Assembly (NCBI RefSeq): GCF_016863195.1
Contig: NZ_BOOK01000016.1
Location: 186,001-250,000 of the forward strand
Reading direction: 5' to 3'
Length of the DNA stretch: 64,000 nucleotides
Origin: Paraplanobispora takensis
Lineage (GTDB): Bacteria; Actinomycetota; Actinomycetes; Streptosporangiales; Streptosporangiaceae
Made by a program: the position numbers and the translations under genes. The notes under the pieces are model-generated. The model saw nothing but the letters and a program-made list of their open reading frames with translations, did no database searches and was not told where the DNA came from. Shown here one piece after another: positions 18,613 through 27,079 of the stretch. The number at the start of each line of letters is the position of its first letter. Position 1 is the first letter of the stretch.

Positions 18613-19077
18613 CTACGGCCGGATCCGGGTCCAGGAGGTCGCGACGGGGGGACGGTCCTCGCGGTGGCAGACCACGCTGAACCAGCCGGGCGGGAGACCC
18701 GTGACCGCGAACCGGCCCGCCGCGGAGAGCACGCGCGACTCGGTCAGGCAGGGAGTGCGGACCTCGACCCACGTGCCCGCCTCCTGGCAGGGGGAGACCT
18801 GCCCGGCCAGATCGATCAGGCCGTCGGCGGCGTCGACCTCCAGATCGACGGTGAGGTCGCCGGTGCCGAACCGGAGCAACCGGGCCCGGTCGTCGGCCCG
18901 CACACCGGAGGGGGCGGGTACGGCCGCCCGCCGGGCCGTGACCGCGCCGGGCAGCCGCAGGGAGAAAGCGGCCCTGGCGGCGGCCGCGACGTGGTCGGGC
19001 GCGGGATCGCGCCCTGCCGCCAGATGAAGGGCGGCGATCAGGCACTCGTCGTCGGGGCGGTGGGGGCCTGCCGTCAC
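18613..19077 (-). CDS. Small unknown protein of the CHAT cassette
   Basis: 154 aa, GTG start at 19077 with GGGAG eight bases upstream. I do not recognise the family. The N-terminal 45 residues are helical (DDECLIAALHLAAGRDPAPDHVAAAARAAF), and the remainder is beta-rich (GTGDLTVDLEVDAADGLIDLAGQV, ending GLPPGWFSVVCHREDRP), resembling the Ig-like or carboxypeptidase-regulatory folds. No signal peptide or membrane helix. Its position between a sigma factor and the CHAT protease makes it a candidate for the sigma factor's regulator or the protease's target, by inference only. Confidence 0.75.
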   Translation of the reverse strand: MTAGPHRPDDECLIAALHLAAGRDPAPDHVAAAARAAFSLRLPGAVTARRAAVPAPSGVRADDRARLLRFGTGDLTVDLEVDAADGLIDLAGQVSPCQEAGTWVEVRTPCLTESRVLSAAGRFAVTGLPPGWFSVVCHREDRPPVATSWTRIRP

Positions 19078-19105
19078 GATGTCGTCTCCCGGGAGGTCGG
19101 GGTTG

Positions 19106-19702
19106 TCACGGCGCCGTCCCGCGGCCGGTGGGCGGGGGAGCCGCCGATGCCGTCTCCTCGGCGGTGAGCAGGGAGCGCAGGCGGTTCAGGCAGCGGGCGC
19201 GGGTGGGGCCGTAGCTGCCGGGCGGCATGCCCAGGCGGCCGGCCAGCTGGAGGACGCCGGCTTCGGGGGCCGCGGCCATCAGGCGCAGCAGGGAGCGGCA
19301 GGGCTCGTGCATGCTCTCGACCACTCCCCACAGGCGGCGCCCCTCGTCGGCGACCACGACGGCGAGGGCGGGATCGGCGTGGGGATGCCAGGTCTCGGCG
19401 GGTCCCGGCGGATCGGCGGGGTCGGCGACCGGCCGCTCGCCCCGGGTGCGCCTGCGGACCAGGCAGGCCTCGCGCCGGGCGGTGGTGAACAGCCAGGCGC
19501 CGATCCGGGCGGGGTCGCGGACGGTGTGCAGGCTCTCGACCAGCCGCAGCCAGGTCCCCTGCACCGCGTCGGCCGCGTCGGCGGTGCTGAGCCCGTAGGC
19601 GCGGACCGCGGACCAGACCAGAGGGGTGAGCCGCTTGACCGTCACGTCCCAGGCCGCCTGGTCGCCCGCCAGGACGGCGTCGAGCGTGTGCTGGTCGATC
19701 AC
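19106..19702 (-). CDS. ECF-type RNA polymerase sigma factor of the CHAT cassette
   Basis: 198 aa from GTG 19702, chosen because GGAGG lies six bases upstream; GTG 19729 would add nine residues but has no ribosome site. Region 2 is clear (LTPLVWSAVRAYGLSTADAADAVQGTWLRL, then IGAWLFTTARREACLVRRR). Region 4 is divergent (LLRLMAAAPEAGVLQLAGRLGMPPGSYGPTRARCLNRLRSLL) but keeps the helix-turn-helix pattern. No membrane anti-sigma gene is adjacent. It probably directs RNA polymerase to this cassette or to a linked regulon. Confidence 0.88.
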   Translation of the reverse strand: MIDQHTLDAVLAGDQAAWDVTVKRLTPLVWSAVRAYGLSTADAADAVQGTWLRLVESLHTVRDPARIGAWLFTTARREACLVRRRTRGERPVADPADPPGPAETWHPHADPALAVVVADEGRRLWGVVESMHEPCRSLLRLMAAAPEAGVLQLAGRLGMPPGSYGPTRARCLNRLRSLLTAEETASAAPPPTGRGTAP

Positions 19703-19763
19703 CGGTGCCTCCGGGGCCGCGTCGGGCACTTTGCGTGTTCATTGCGTTACCGAGGGTGGCATC

Positions 19764-20813
19764 TTACCCGGGCAGCGGCACCACGGTTCCCAGATCGTCG
19801 ATCCGCCCGTCCCGGCGGGGGTCCAGAACCCGGGCCACCGCCCGCGCCGGCGTCGTCTCCGCGGTGAGCGCCGCGATCACCCCGCTGACCGCGGCCGCGG
19901 CGAAGGAGGTCCCGCTCCAGCGCGCGTACCCTCCGAAGGGCTCCTCCTCCAGGAAGGCGCTGGCCAGCCACTCGCCCCGGGCGCAGGCGTCCACCCACGG
20001 GCCGTGGGCCGAGAACGGCGCCCGGGCCCGTCCGGCGGCGTCCAGGGCGCCGACGGCGACCACGCCGGGCAGGGCGGCGGGCCAGAACGGCCGGTCCGAG
20101 GCCGTGTTGCCGGCGCAGGCGACCACCGCCGTGCCGGGCAGGGCGGCCAGCGCCTCCCGCACCAGCGGGGAGGGGCGGTCGTCGAAGCTGTGCCCGCCGA
20201 AGGAGAGGTTGAGCACCTGCGGCGGGTCGTCCCGCAGCAGGGCCAGCAGGCGCAGCAGGCCGGCCTCGTCCCCGACGCCGTGGCCGTCCAGCGCCCGCAG
20301 CGGGCGCAGCCGCGCCCGCGGGGCCCCGCGCAGGATCAGACCGGCGACGAACGTCCCGTGCCCGGCCTGGGCGTCGCGCTCTCCGTCGCCGTCCGAGTCG
20401 GGCGGCTCGGCCTCCTGTCGTCGCTCCAGGAACCAGGGGCGCTCCCTCCACCACGGGTGCGCGCTCAGGCAGGTGTCGAGCACCGCCACGGTCACGGGAC
20501 CCTCGCCGGAGGGCGGCGCGGTGAGCGGGCCGGCCGGGAACGGGCGGGAGGCCGGCCCGCCGAAGAAGAGGGGCTGGCCCGTCAGGACGTGGTTGGGGCA
20601 GGCGCGATGGCCCCGGTCCCGGAGGGTGGCCGCCAGGTCGCAGACGTCCACGCCGGGCGAGAGCCGTACCCGGAAGATCCCGTCGGCTCCGCAGTCCCCG
20701 GCCGCGGCGGTCCAGCGGGCGGCGGCCTCCATCCCGGGGGCGTCGGTCAGCAGCTGTCCCGGCCTGATCAGCGCGGGTGATCCTGGTACGGGCTCGACCC
20801 GCTGGACGTTCAT
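19764..20813 (-). CDS. Cytoplasmic S8 (subtilisin-like) serine peptidase of the CHAT cassette
   Basis: 349 aa from ATG 20813. The subtilase catalytic triad is complete: Asp113 in VAVLDTCLS, His152 in GHGTFVAGLI, Ser303 in GTSFAAAAVSG, with oxyanion Asn236 in ACAGN. There is no signal peptide or membrane anchor and no classical propeptide cleavage signal, so the enzyme is predicted to act inside the cell, unlike most actinobacterial subtilases. First gene of the cassette; 34 bp before the sigma GTG 19729. An in-frame extension to 21113 exists but is low-complexity read-through. Confidence 0.88.
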   Translation of the reverse strand: MNVQRVEPVPGSPALIRPGQLLTDAPGMEAAARWTAAAGDCGADGIFRVRLSPGVDVCDLAATLRDRGHRACPNHVLTGQPLFFGGPASRPFPAGPLTAPPSGEGPVTVAVLDTCLSAHPWWRERPWFLERRQEAEPPDSDGDGERDAQAGHGTFVAGLILRGAPRARLRPLRALDGHGVGDEAGLLRLLALLRDDPPQVLNLSFGGHSFDDRPSPLVREALAALPGTAVVACAGNTASDRPFWPAALPGVVAVGALDAAGRARAPFSAHGPWVDACARGEWLASAFLEEEPFGGYARWSGTSFAAAAVSGVIAALTAETTPARAVARVLDPRRDGRIDDLGTVVPLPG

Positions 20814-21203
20814 GGCGCTCCGGGAGGTGATCGGCGGACTGCTGGACGACCTTCCGTCCGAAACGATGCCGCACCCCGGTGCCTGCGGGATTGTGAACCC
20901 GGTTTCCCGTCTCCGCCCGGGCACCCCCTCTGCCGGTGTTACGGCCCGCCGGAAGCAGGAGTCACCGATTTCCTCGGCGTTCGACAAAGTGATCGAACGT
21001 AAGGTAAAGCTGCACCTTGCCCGGGCGGGAGAACGGGGCGATCCGTCCGCTATGCCGGAGCGGAGAGGCGGTCTGCGCCATCTCGGTATGACGTCCCTCT
21101 GGTGCGATGTCACAACCGACGGTAGTCTCTCCTTCAGTCACTTGTGATCATCCGTGGGCGAGGCCGTTGGGGAAGGCGCACCTCGTACGAAACGGGAGGT
21201 CCG
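20814..21203. other. 390-bp control region between CHAT cassette and DUF3145 gene
   Basis: Divergent intergenic region. It holds the inverted repeat CGTTCGA-N8-TCGAACG at 20978-20999 and, nearer the right-hand gene, TCACAA and TTGTGA arms separated by about 24 bp (about 21110-21148). I see no open reading frame with a ribosome site. Confidence 0.6.
20978..20999 (-). promoter_or_regulatory. Inverted repeat upstream of the subtilase-sigma-CHAT cassette
   Basis: Seven-bp arms CGTTCGA (20978-20984) and TCGAACG (20993-20999) with an 8-bp centre, about 165 bp upstream of the subtilase start. Size and symmetry suit a dimeric repressor or activator; the factor is unknown. Confidence 0.45.
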
Positions 21204-21698
21204 GTGTCTGCTCGTGGCGTGCTTTACGTCCACTCGGCTCAGCCTGCGCTGTGCCCTCATATCGAATGGGCGGTCGCGGGTGTCCTTGGCGTGCCCGTAG
21301 ACCTGACGTGGACGCCCCAGCCCGCCGCACCCGGTCACGTGCGCGCACAGGCCGAGTGGCAAGGACGTCAGGGGACCGCCGCGGCCATCTCCTCCTCGCT
21401 GATGGGCTGGCAGCGCATCCGCTTCGAAGTGACCGAGGACGCCTCACCCGAGGCCGACGGCTCCCGGCACGCCTACACCCCGGCCCTGGGCGCCTTCACG
21501 GCGGTGATCGGGGCCAGCGGCGACATCATGGTGCCCGAGGACCGGCTGCGCTCCGTGATGCTCCTGGCCCGCCAGGGCAGGGTGGTGCTCGAGGAAGAGC
21601 TGGACCGGCTGCTGGGCAGGCAGTGGGACGAGGAGCTCGAGTCGTTCCGCTACGCGGGCGAGGGCGCCCCGGTGCGCTGGCTGCACGCCGCCGTCTGA
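21204..21698 (+). CDS. DUF3145 family protein
   Basis: 164 aa soluble protein. VSARGVLYVHSAQPALCPHIEWAVAGVLG is the characteristic start of DUF3145, conserved next to the fatty-acid synthase operon of actinomycetes. Start GTG 21204 is set by GGGAGG five bases upstream; a longer in-frame ATG (21144) lacks one. Helical centre with GWQRIRFEVTEDA and a C-terminal RQWDEELESFRYAGEG. Function unknown; conserved position suggests a link to lipid or acyl-CoA metabolism. Confidence 0.85.
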   Translation: MSARGVLYVHSAQPALCPHIEWAVAGVLGVPVDLTWTPQPAAPGHVRAQAEWQGRQGTAAAISSSLMGWQRIRFEVTEDASPEADGSRHAYTPALGAFTAVIGASGDIMVPEDRLRSVMLLARQGRVVLEEELDRLLGRQWDEELESFRYAGEGAPVRWLHAAV

Positions 21699-21910
21699 GC
21701 GGGCTCGGTCCGACCTCCTCCCGGCCCGGCCCCGCCCGCTCGACCCGCCTCTGTCCGACCCCCGCCGTCCCCGCTCGCCCGGACCCCGTCCTCCCCGCCT
21801 GTCAGACCTTCCGCCTTCCCCGCCCGGCCGCCGCCGTTCCTTGCCCGCCGCCTCCCCGGAGCGGTCGGACACGCGGAGGCGGGGACACGGGAAAGCGGGT
21901 GACATACGAC

Positions 21911-21946
21911 AACCGCCCCGCACGGAGTGTTCCGTGCGGGGCGGTT
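21911..21946. terminator. Bidirectional terminator between DUF3145 and carboxyltransferase genes
   Basis: Perfect 16-bp stem (AACCGCCCCGCACGGA at 21911-21926 with its complement 21931-21946) and GTGT loop. It lies between convergent genes and can serve both. The preceding stretch 21700-21860 is strikingly C-rich on the plus strand and carries no gene. Confidence 0.8.
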
Positions 21947-21958
21947 CTCGTGATCGGG

Positions 21959-23380
21959 TCAGAGCGGGATGTTGCCGTGCGCACCCCGGGCCGGGGTGGC
22001 CTGGGCGAGGACCTTGGCGATGGCGCCGCGGGTCTCCTCGGGCTTGATCACCTCGTCCACCACGCCGAGCTCGATGGCCCGGTCGAGGCCGCCGGCCGTG
22101 ATCTCGTGCTCCTCGGCGAGCCTGGTCTCCAGGGCCGCGCGCTCCTCCTCCGGGGCCGCGGCCAGCTCGCGGCGCTTGAGGATGCGGACCGCGGCGACCG
22201 CGCCCATGACGGCGATCTGGGCGGTCGGCCAGGACAGGACCCTGGTGGCGCCCAGCGAGCGGGAGTTCATCGCGATGTAGGCGCCGCCGTACGCCTTGCG
22301 GGTCACCAGCGTGACGCGCGGCACCGAGGCCTCGGCGAAGGCGTGCAGCAGCTTGGCGCCGCGGCGGACCACGCCGTCGTGCTCCTGGCCGACGCCGGGC
22401 AGATAGCCGGGGACGTCCACCAGGACGACCAGCGGGACGCCGAAGGCATCGCACATCCGCACGAACCTGGCGGCCTTCTCCGCCGAGGCGGAGTCCAGGC
22501 AGCCGCCCAGGCGCATCGGGTTGTTGGCGATCACTCCGATGGTCCGGCCCCCGAGGCGGCCCAGCGTGGTGACGATGTTCGGCGCCCACTTGGGGTGCAG
22601 CTCCACGCCCGGCTCGTCGAGCAGGCCCTTGATCAGGGGCTTGACGTCGTAGGCGCGGCGGACGTTGTCGGGGAGCAGGTCGGAGAAGTCGACCTCGTCG
22701 ACCTCGGTGCGGATGCGGCCCTGGTGGCCCAGGAGCACCGCCAGGCGCCGGGCCTGGACGTAGGCGTCGGTCTCGTCCTTGGCGACCACGTGCACGACGC
22801 CGCTGCGCTTGCTGTGCGGCTCCGGCCCGCCGAGCGCCGCCATGTCGATCTGCTCGCCGGTGACGCTGCGGACCACGTCGGGACCGGTGACGAAGATGCG
22901 GCCCTCGTCGGCCAGGATCACGATGTCGGTCAGCGCGGGACCGTAGGCGGCGCCGCCGGCCGCGGGGCCGACCACCACCGACAGCTGCGGGACCACGCCG
23001 GAGGCGCGGGTCATCGCGGCGAACACGCGGCCGACCGCGTGCAGCGACTCGACGCCCTCGGCCAGGCGGGCACCGCCGGAGTGCCACACGCCGACGATCG
23101 GGACCCGCTCGCGGACCGCGACGTCGTAGGCGTGCACGATGTGCTCGCAACCCTCACTGCCCATCGCGCCGCCCTGGACGCGCGCGTCGCTGCAGAACAC
23201 CACGACCGGCACGCCCTCCATGCGGCCCATCGCGGCGAGCACGCCGCTGCGGTCCACCGGCGTGATCAGCCGGATCGACCCTTCGTCGAGGATCGCCGCC
23301 AGGCGGACCTGGGGATCCCTGGGATCGGCGGCCTCCTTGTCGGAGGTCTCTGGCGCCACCCTGTTGTCGATCACGGTCAT
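21959..23380 (-). CDS. Acyl-CoA carboxylase carboxyltransferase (beta) subunit
   Basis: 473 aa from ATG 23380, which has GGGAG six bases upstream. Transfers the carboxyl group from biotin to acetyl- or propionyl-CoA, giving malonyl- or methylmalonyl-CoA for fatty-acid synthesis. Two crotonase-fold halves are visible, with the oxyanion glycines in SGGARLAEG and GPAAGGAAYGPAL and in AYGGAYIAMNSRSLGA. No zinc finger, so it is the AccD/PccB type, similar in position to mycobacterial AccD6. Last gene of the fabD-fabH-acpP-fabF operon, 13 bp after fabF. The biotin-carrying alpha subunit is elsewhere. Confidence 0.9.
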   Translation of the reverse strand: MTVIDNRVAPETSDKEAADPRDPQVRLAAILDEGSIRLITPVDRSGVLAAMGRMEGVPVVVFCSDARVQGGAMGSEGCEHIVHAYDVAVRERVPIVGVWHSGGARLAEGVESLHAVGRVFAAMTRASGVVPQLSVVVGPAAGGAAYGPALTDIVILADEGRIFVTGPDVVRSVTGEQIDMAALGGPEPHSKRSGVVHVVAKDETDAYVQARRLAVLLGHQGRIRTEVDEVDFSDLLPDNVRRAYDVKPLIKGLLDEPGVELHPKWAPNIVTTLGRLGGRTIGVIANNPMRLGGCLDSASAEKAARFVRMCDAFGVPLVVLVDVPGYLPGVGQEHDGVVRRGAKLLHAFAEASVPRVTLVTRKAYGGAYIAMNSRSLGATRVLSWPTAQIAVMGAVAAVRILKRRELAAAPEEERAALETRLAEEHEITAGGLDRAIELGVVDEVIKPEETRGAIAKVLAQATPARGAHGNIPL

Positions 23381-23393
23381 CACAGGCTCCCTG

Positions 23394-24626
23394 TCAGACA
23401 GTGGTGAAGGCAACGGCGACGTCGTGTCCGCCGAACCCGAAGGAGTTGTTGATCGCCGCGATCCGGCCGCCCGGCAGCTCGCGCGGGGCGCCGAGCACGA
23501 GGTCCACCTCGATGCCGTCGTCGAGGTCGTCGACGTTGATCGTTCCAGGGGCGGTCCGCTCGTGCAGAGCCAGGACCGTGAAGACCGACTCGATGCCCCC
23601 GGCTCCGCCCAGCAGGTGGCCGGTCATCGACTTGGTGGCGGTCACCAGGGGGTGCCCGCCGATGACCTCCTTGATCGCGACGGTCTCCACCACGTCGCCC
23701 GCGGGCGTGGACGTGGCGTGCGCGTTGACATGCTTGACGTCCTCGCCGTTCAGGCCGGCGTTGTCCAGGGCGCGGCGCATGGCGAGCATGACCCCGGCGC
23801 CGGTCGGCTCCGGCTGGGCGATGTGGTGGGCGTCGGCGGAGTAGCCGACGCCGGCGGCGACCGCGTAGATCGTGGCGCCGCGCGCGCGGGCGTGCTCCTC
23901 GGACTCCAGGACCACGATGCCGGCACCCTCGCCGAGCACGAATCCGTCGCGGCCCCTGTCCCAGGGACGGGAGGCGCGCTGCGGGTCGTCGTTGCGGGTG
24001 GACATGGCTCGCATCGCGGCGAACGAGCCGATGTTCAGCGGGTGGATGGCCGCCTCGGTGCCGCCGGCCACGACCACGTCGGCCCGGCCGGAGCGGATCA
24101 TCTCGATGGCGTAGCCGATCGACTCCGCGCCGGTGGCGCAGGCGCTGACGGTGGCGTGCACGCCCGCCCGCGCGCCGATCTCGATGCCGATCCAGCCCGC
24201 GGGGCCGTTCGGCATGAGCATCGGGACGGTGTACGGCGACAGCCGCTGCCAGCCCTTCTCCTTGAAGGTGTCGTAGGCGGACAGGATCGTGGTGATGCCG
24301 CCGATCCCGCTGCCCACGACCACGCCGAGCCGTTCGGGGTCGACCTTCTCGATGCCGGCGTGCGCCCAGGCCTCACGGGCCGCGACGAGCGCGAGCTGTT
24401 CGGCCCGGTCCAGCCGGCGGGCCTCGGGGCGGGGCAGGACCTCGGTCGGGTCCACGGCGGCCACGGCGGCGAACTTCACCGGGACCGAGTCGACCCAGTC
24501 CTCGGTGAGGGTTCGGACTCCCGACCGACCGGCGAGGAGTGCCGACCAGGTCGATGCGACGTCCCCACCGAGGGGCGTCGTCGCGCCGAGCCCGGTGACG
24601 ACGACACGTACCTGGTCTGTACTCAC
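23394..24626 (-). CDS. fabF: Beta-ketoacyl-ACP synthase II
   Basis: 410 aa condensing enzyme that elongates acyl-ACP with malonyl-ACP. The KAS triad is complete: Cys163 in SACATG, His303 in NAHATSTPAGD, His337 in KSMTGHLLG. GTG start 24626 has AAGGAG nine bases upstream. It follows acpP by 96 bp, the widest gap in the operon. Cytoplasmic type II fatty-acid synthesis. Confidence 0.96.
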   Translation of the reverse strand: MSTDQVRVVVTGLGATTPLGGDVASTWSALLAGRSGVRTLTEDWVDSVPVKFAAVAAVDPTEVLPRPEARRLDRAEQLALVAAREAWAHAGIEKVDPERLGVVVGSGIGGITTILSAYDTFKEKGWQRLSPYTVPMLMPNGPAGWIGIEIGARAGVHATVSACATGAESIGYAIEMIRSGRADVVVAGGTEAAIHPLNIGSFAAMRAMSTRNDDPQRASRPWDRGRDGFVLGEGAGIVVLESEEHARARGATIYAVAAGVGYSADAHHIAQPEPTGAGVMLAMRRALDNAGLNGEDVKHVNAHATSTPAGDVVETVAIKEVIGGHPLVTATKSMTGHLLGGAGGIESVFTVLALHERTAPGTINVDDLDDGIEVDLVLGAPRELPGGRIAAINNSFGFGGHDVAVAFTTV

Positions 24627-24722
24627 GTTCTTGCGCTCCTTGTGTTCGCGGATCGTTGGAGGGGTACCGGACGCCGGAGCGGCCGGGCCAGGAGGTGCGG
24701 TGCACGCACCTCCCGGCTCCGG

Positions 24723-24962
24723 TCAGCCCTGGATGAAGGCGATGACGTCCTTGACGGTCTTGAGGTTCTTGAGCTGGTCGTCGGGGATCTCGACGCCGAA
24801 CTCGTCCTGGGCGGCGACGGCGATCTCGACCATGGACAGCGAGTCGATGTCGAGGTCGTCCACGAAGCTCTTCTCCGGGGTGACCTCGGCCGCCGGGATG
24901 CCGGTGATCTCGTTGATGATCTTGCCGATACCAGCGAGGATCTCCTGCTCGGTCATGGCCAT
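24723..24962 (-). CDS. acpP: Acyl carrier protein
   Basis: 79 aa, acidic four-helix ACP. The phosphopantetheine attachment site is Asp40-Ser41-Leu42 in DLDIDSLSMVEI. ATG 24962 (MAMTEQ) has AAGGAG ten bases upstream; the second Met (24956) is possible. It carries growing acyl chains between FabD, FabH and FabF, encoded around it. Confidence 0.96.
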   Translation of the reverse strand: MAMTEQEILAGIGKIINEITGIPAAEVTPEKSFVDDLDIDSLSMVEIAVAAQDEFGVEIPDDQLKNLKTVKDVIAFIQG

Positions 24963-25024
24963 GTCGCGTGTTCTCCTTGAGTAGTGTTTTTCCGGTTCTG
25001 CGCGGCGGGGCCGCGCAAGCATTT

Positions 25025-25981
25025 TCAGGGGATCTCGATGACCTGACCGGCGTAGGTCAGGCCGGCGCCGAAGCCGAACAGCAGGGCGAGGCCGCCGGAG
25101 CGGACCTCGCCGCGCTCGATCATCCGGGACAGCGCCATCGGGATCGAGGCGGCGGAGGTGTTGCCCGCCAGCACGATGTCCCTGGCGATGACGGCGTTGT
25201 CGGCGCCGATCTTGCGGGCGATGGCTTCGATGATGCGCAGGTTGGCCTGGTGGGGCACGAAGGCGGCGAGGTCGGCGGGATCCACCCCGGCACGCTCGCA
25301 CGCCTGCCTGGCCACCGGGTGAAGCGCGGTGGTGGCCCAGCGGAACACGGTCTGGCCTTCCTGATGGAGGAAGGAGTTGCGGTCCTTGATGATGATCGCG
25401 TCGGACCTGTCGCCGTCGCTGCCCCACACCACCGGGCCGATGCCGGGGGTGTCGGAGGGGCCGACCACCGCCGCGCCGGCGCCGTCGGCGAAGATCACCG
25501 AGGTGGCCCGGTCGTTCCAGTCGAGCCAGGGGGAGAACTTCTCGGTGCCGATGACCAGGACGTTGGTGGCCGAGCCCGCGCGGATGGCGTCGTTGGCCAC
25601 CGCCAGCGCGTAGCAGAAGCCGGAGCAGGCGGTGTTGACGTCGAACGCGCCGGGGGCGTCGATGCCCAGCCGGGCGGCCACCCGGCCCGCGGCGTTGGGG
25701 ATCTGCGTCTCCAGCGTGCAGGTGGCGACGATCACCAGGTCGATGTCGGCGGAGGACAGGCCGCTGGCGGCCAGCGCCTTGCCGCCCGCCTGGACGGCCA
25801 GGTCGATCTCCGTCTCGGAGGGCGGGGCGATGCGGCGCTCCTTGATGCCGACCCGGCTCTGGATCCACTCGTCATTGGTGTCGAGCGTCTTGGCCAGGTC
25901 GTCGTTGGTCACCACGTTGGACGGCTGGTAGTGGCCGAAGGCCAGGATCTTCGCGCCCGGGGCACCCTGTGAGATCTTCAT
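25025..25981 (-). CDS. fabH: Beta-ketoacyl-ACP synthase III
   Basis: 318 aa. Condenses an acyl-CoA starter with malonyl-ACP and so sets the starter unit (straight or branched) of fatty acids. Catalytic triad Cys119 (NTACSGF), His244 (VPHQANLRI), Asn274 (AGNTSAAS). It lies between fabD and acpP in the usual actinobacterial order. Confidence 0.96.
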   Translation of the reverse strand: MKISQGAPGAKILAFGHYQPSNVVTNDDLAKTLDTNDEWIQSRVGIKERRIAPPSETEIDLAVQAGGKALAASGLSSADIDLVIVATCTLETQIPNAAGRVAARLGIDAPGAFDVNTACSGFCYALAVANDAIRAGSATNVLVIGTEKFSPWLDWNDRATSVIFADGAGAAVVGPSDTPGIGPVVWGSDGDRSDAIIIKDRNSFLHQEGQTVFRWATTALHPVARQACERAGVDPADLAAFVPHQANLRIIEAIARKIGADNAVIARDIVLAGNTSAASIPMALSRMIERGEVRSGGLALLFGFGAGLTYAGQVIEIP

Positions 25982-26035
25982 GCGTCGCTCACCGTTCCTC
26001 GTTCGCCGTGTGGTCCGTGTCCGGTCGCTGCCGGG

Positions 26036-26962
26036 TCACCCGAGAACCTCCCGGGCGGCGTCCAGGTCGTCGGGCGTCTTCAGCGCGACGGTGGTGGTGC
26101 CGCGCAGGGCACGCTTGGCCAGGCCGGTGAGGGTGCCGCCGGGCAGGAGCTCGATCATCGCGGTGACGCCCCGCTCGGCCATCGTGGCCATGCAGGCGTC
26201 CCAGCGGACGGGGTTGGCGACCTGGTTGATCAGGCGCTCCATGAAGTCGGTCCCGCCGGTGACCGCCGCGCCGTCGGCGTTGGACAGCAGCGTGAGGGCC
26301 GGGTCCCGCGGCGTGACCGAGGCGGCGGCCTTGCGCAGCTCGTCGACGGCCGGGGCCATGTGCGCGGTGTGGAAGGCGCCGGCGACAGACAGGGGGATCA
26401 GCCGGGCCCTGGCCGGAGGCTCGGCGGTGAAGGCCGCCAGCCTCTCCGCGGTGCCGCCGGCCACGATCTGGCCGGCGCCGTTGACGTTGGCCGGGGTCAG
26501 GCCGTGCTTGTCGATCGCGGCGAGCACGTCGTCCTCGACGCCGCCGAGCACCGCGACCATGCCGGTCTCGGTGACCGCGGCGGCCTCGGCCATGGCGCGG
26601 CCGCGCTCGCGGACCAGGGCGATGGCCTGCTCGGCGGTGAGGACGCCCGCCAGGACGGCGGCGGTCAGCTCGCCGACGCTGTGGCCGGCGACCATGTCCG
26701 GGACGGTCCCGGCGGGACGGCCGGCGCCGGGCAGGATGCCCAGGGCCTCGGCGGCGGCCAGTCCGGCGGCCACGAGGAGCGGCTGGGCGACCGCGGTGTC
26801 ACGGATCTCGTCCGCGTCGGCGGTGGTCCCGTAGGCGATCAGGTCGAGGCCTGCCACCTCCGACCACGCGGACATGCGGTCCGCCAGGCCCGGTATTTCG
26901 AGCCAGGGGGTCAGAAAGCCTGGGGTCTGGGCGCCTTGGCCCGGAGCGACGATGACGAGCAC
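26036..26962 (-). CDS. fabD: Malonyl-CoA:ACP transacylase
   Basis: 308 aa. Moves malonate from CoA to ACP. Begins LVIVAPGQGAQTPG (actinobacterial FabD start); nucleophile Ser95 in AGHSVGEL and His198 in GAFHTAHM. GTG start at 26962. First gene of the fab operon; its promoter region, 26963-27079, carries the inverted repeat at 27033-27047 and follows the divergently placed regulator's stop codon rather than its start, since fasR is transcribed in the same direction. Confidence 0.96.
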   Translation of the reverse strand: MLVIVAPGQGAQTPGFLTPWLEIPGLADRMSAWSEVAGLDLIAYGTTADADEIRDTAVAQPLLVAAGLAAAEALGILPGAGRPAGTVPDMVAGHSVGELTAAVLAGVLTAEQAIALVRERGRAMAEAAAVTETGMVAVLGGVEDDVLAAIDKHGLTPANVNGAGQIVAGGTAERLAAFTAEPPARARLIPLSVAGAFHTAHMAPAVDELRKAAASVTPRDPALTLLSNADGAAVTGGTDFMERLINQVANPVRWDACMATMAERGVTAMIELLPGGTLTGLAKRALRGTTTVALKTPDDLDAAREVLG

Positions 26963-26978
26963 GAAATCCAGCCTGCCC

Positions 26979-27047
26979 TGTAGAGGTCCACCACACGGAT
27001 AGAGATCCGAATGAACATTGTCCGTAATCTTTTGTAGGGAACCTACA
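26979..27047 (-). promoter_or_regulatory. Operator candidate(s) in the fabD promoter
   Basis: A perfect inverted repeat TGTAGG-GAA-CCTACA lies at 27033-27047, and an imperfect relative with TGTAG and CCACA ends lies at 26979-26995, within 90 bp upstream of the fabD GTG. Such a site fits binding by the regulator encoded just upstream (27080-28237). Confidence 0.55.
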
Positions 27048-27079
27048 GCGAAGGTTTCGCGGACGTTAAGTAAGGGCGA

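Noticed and set aside
21700-21860. Coding frame in the C-rich stretch
   Set aside because: Strong strand bias in cytosine, no ribosome site and no protein-like composition; treated as non-coding.
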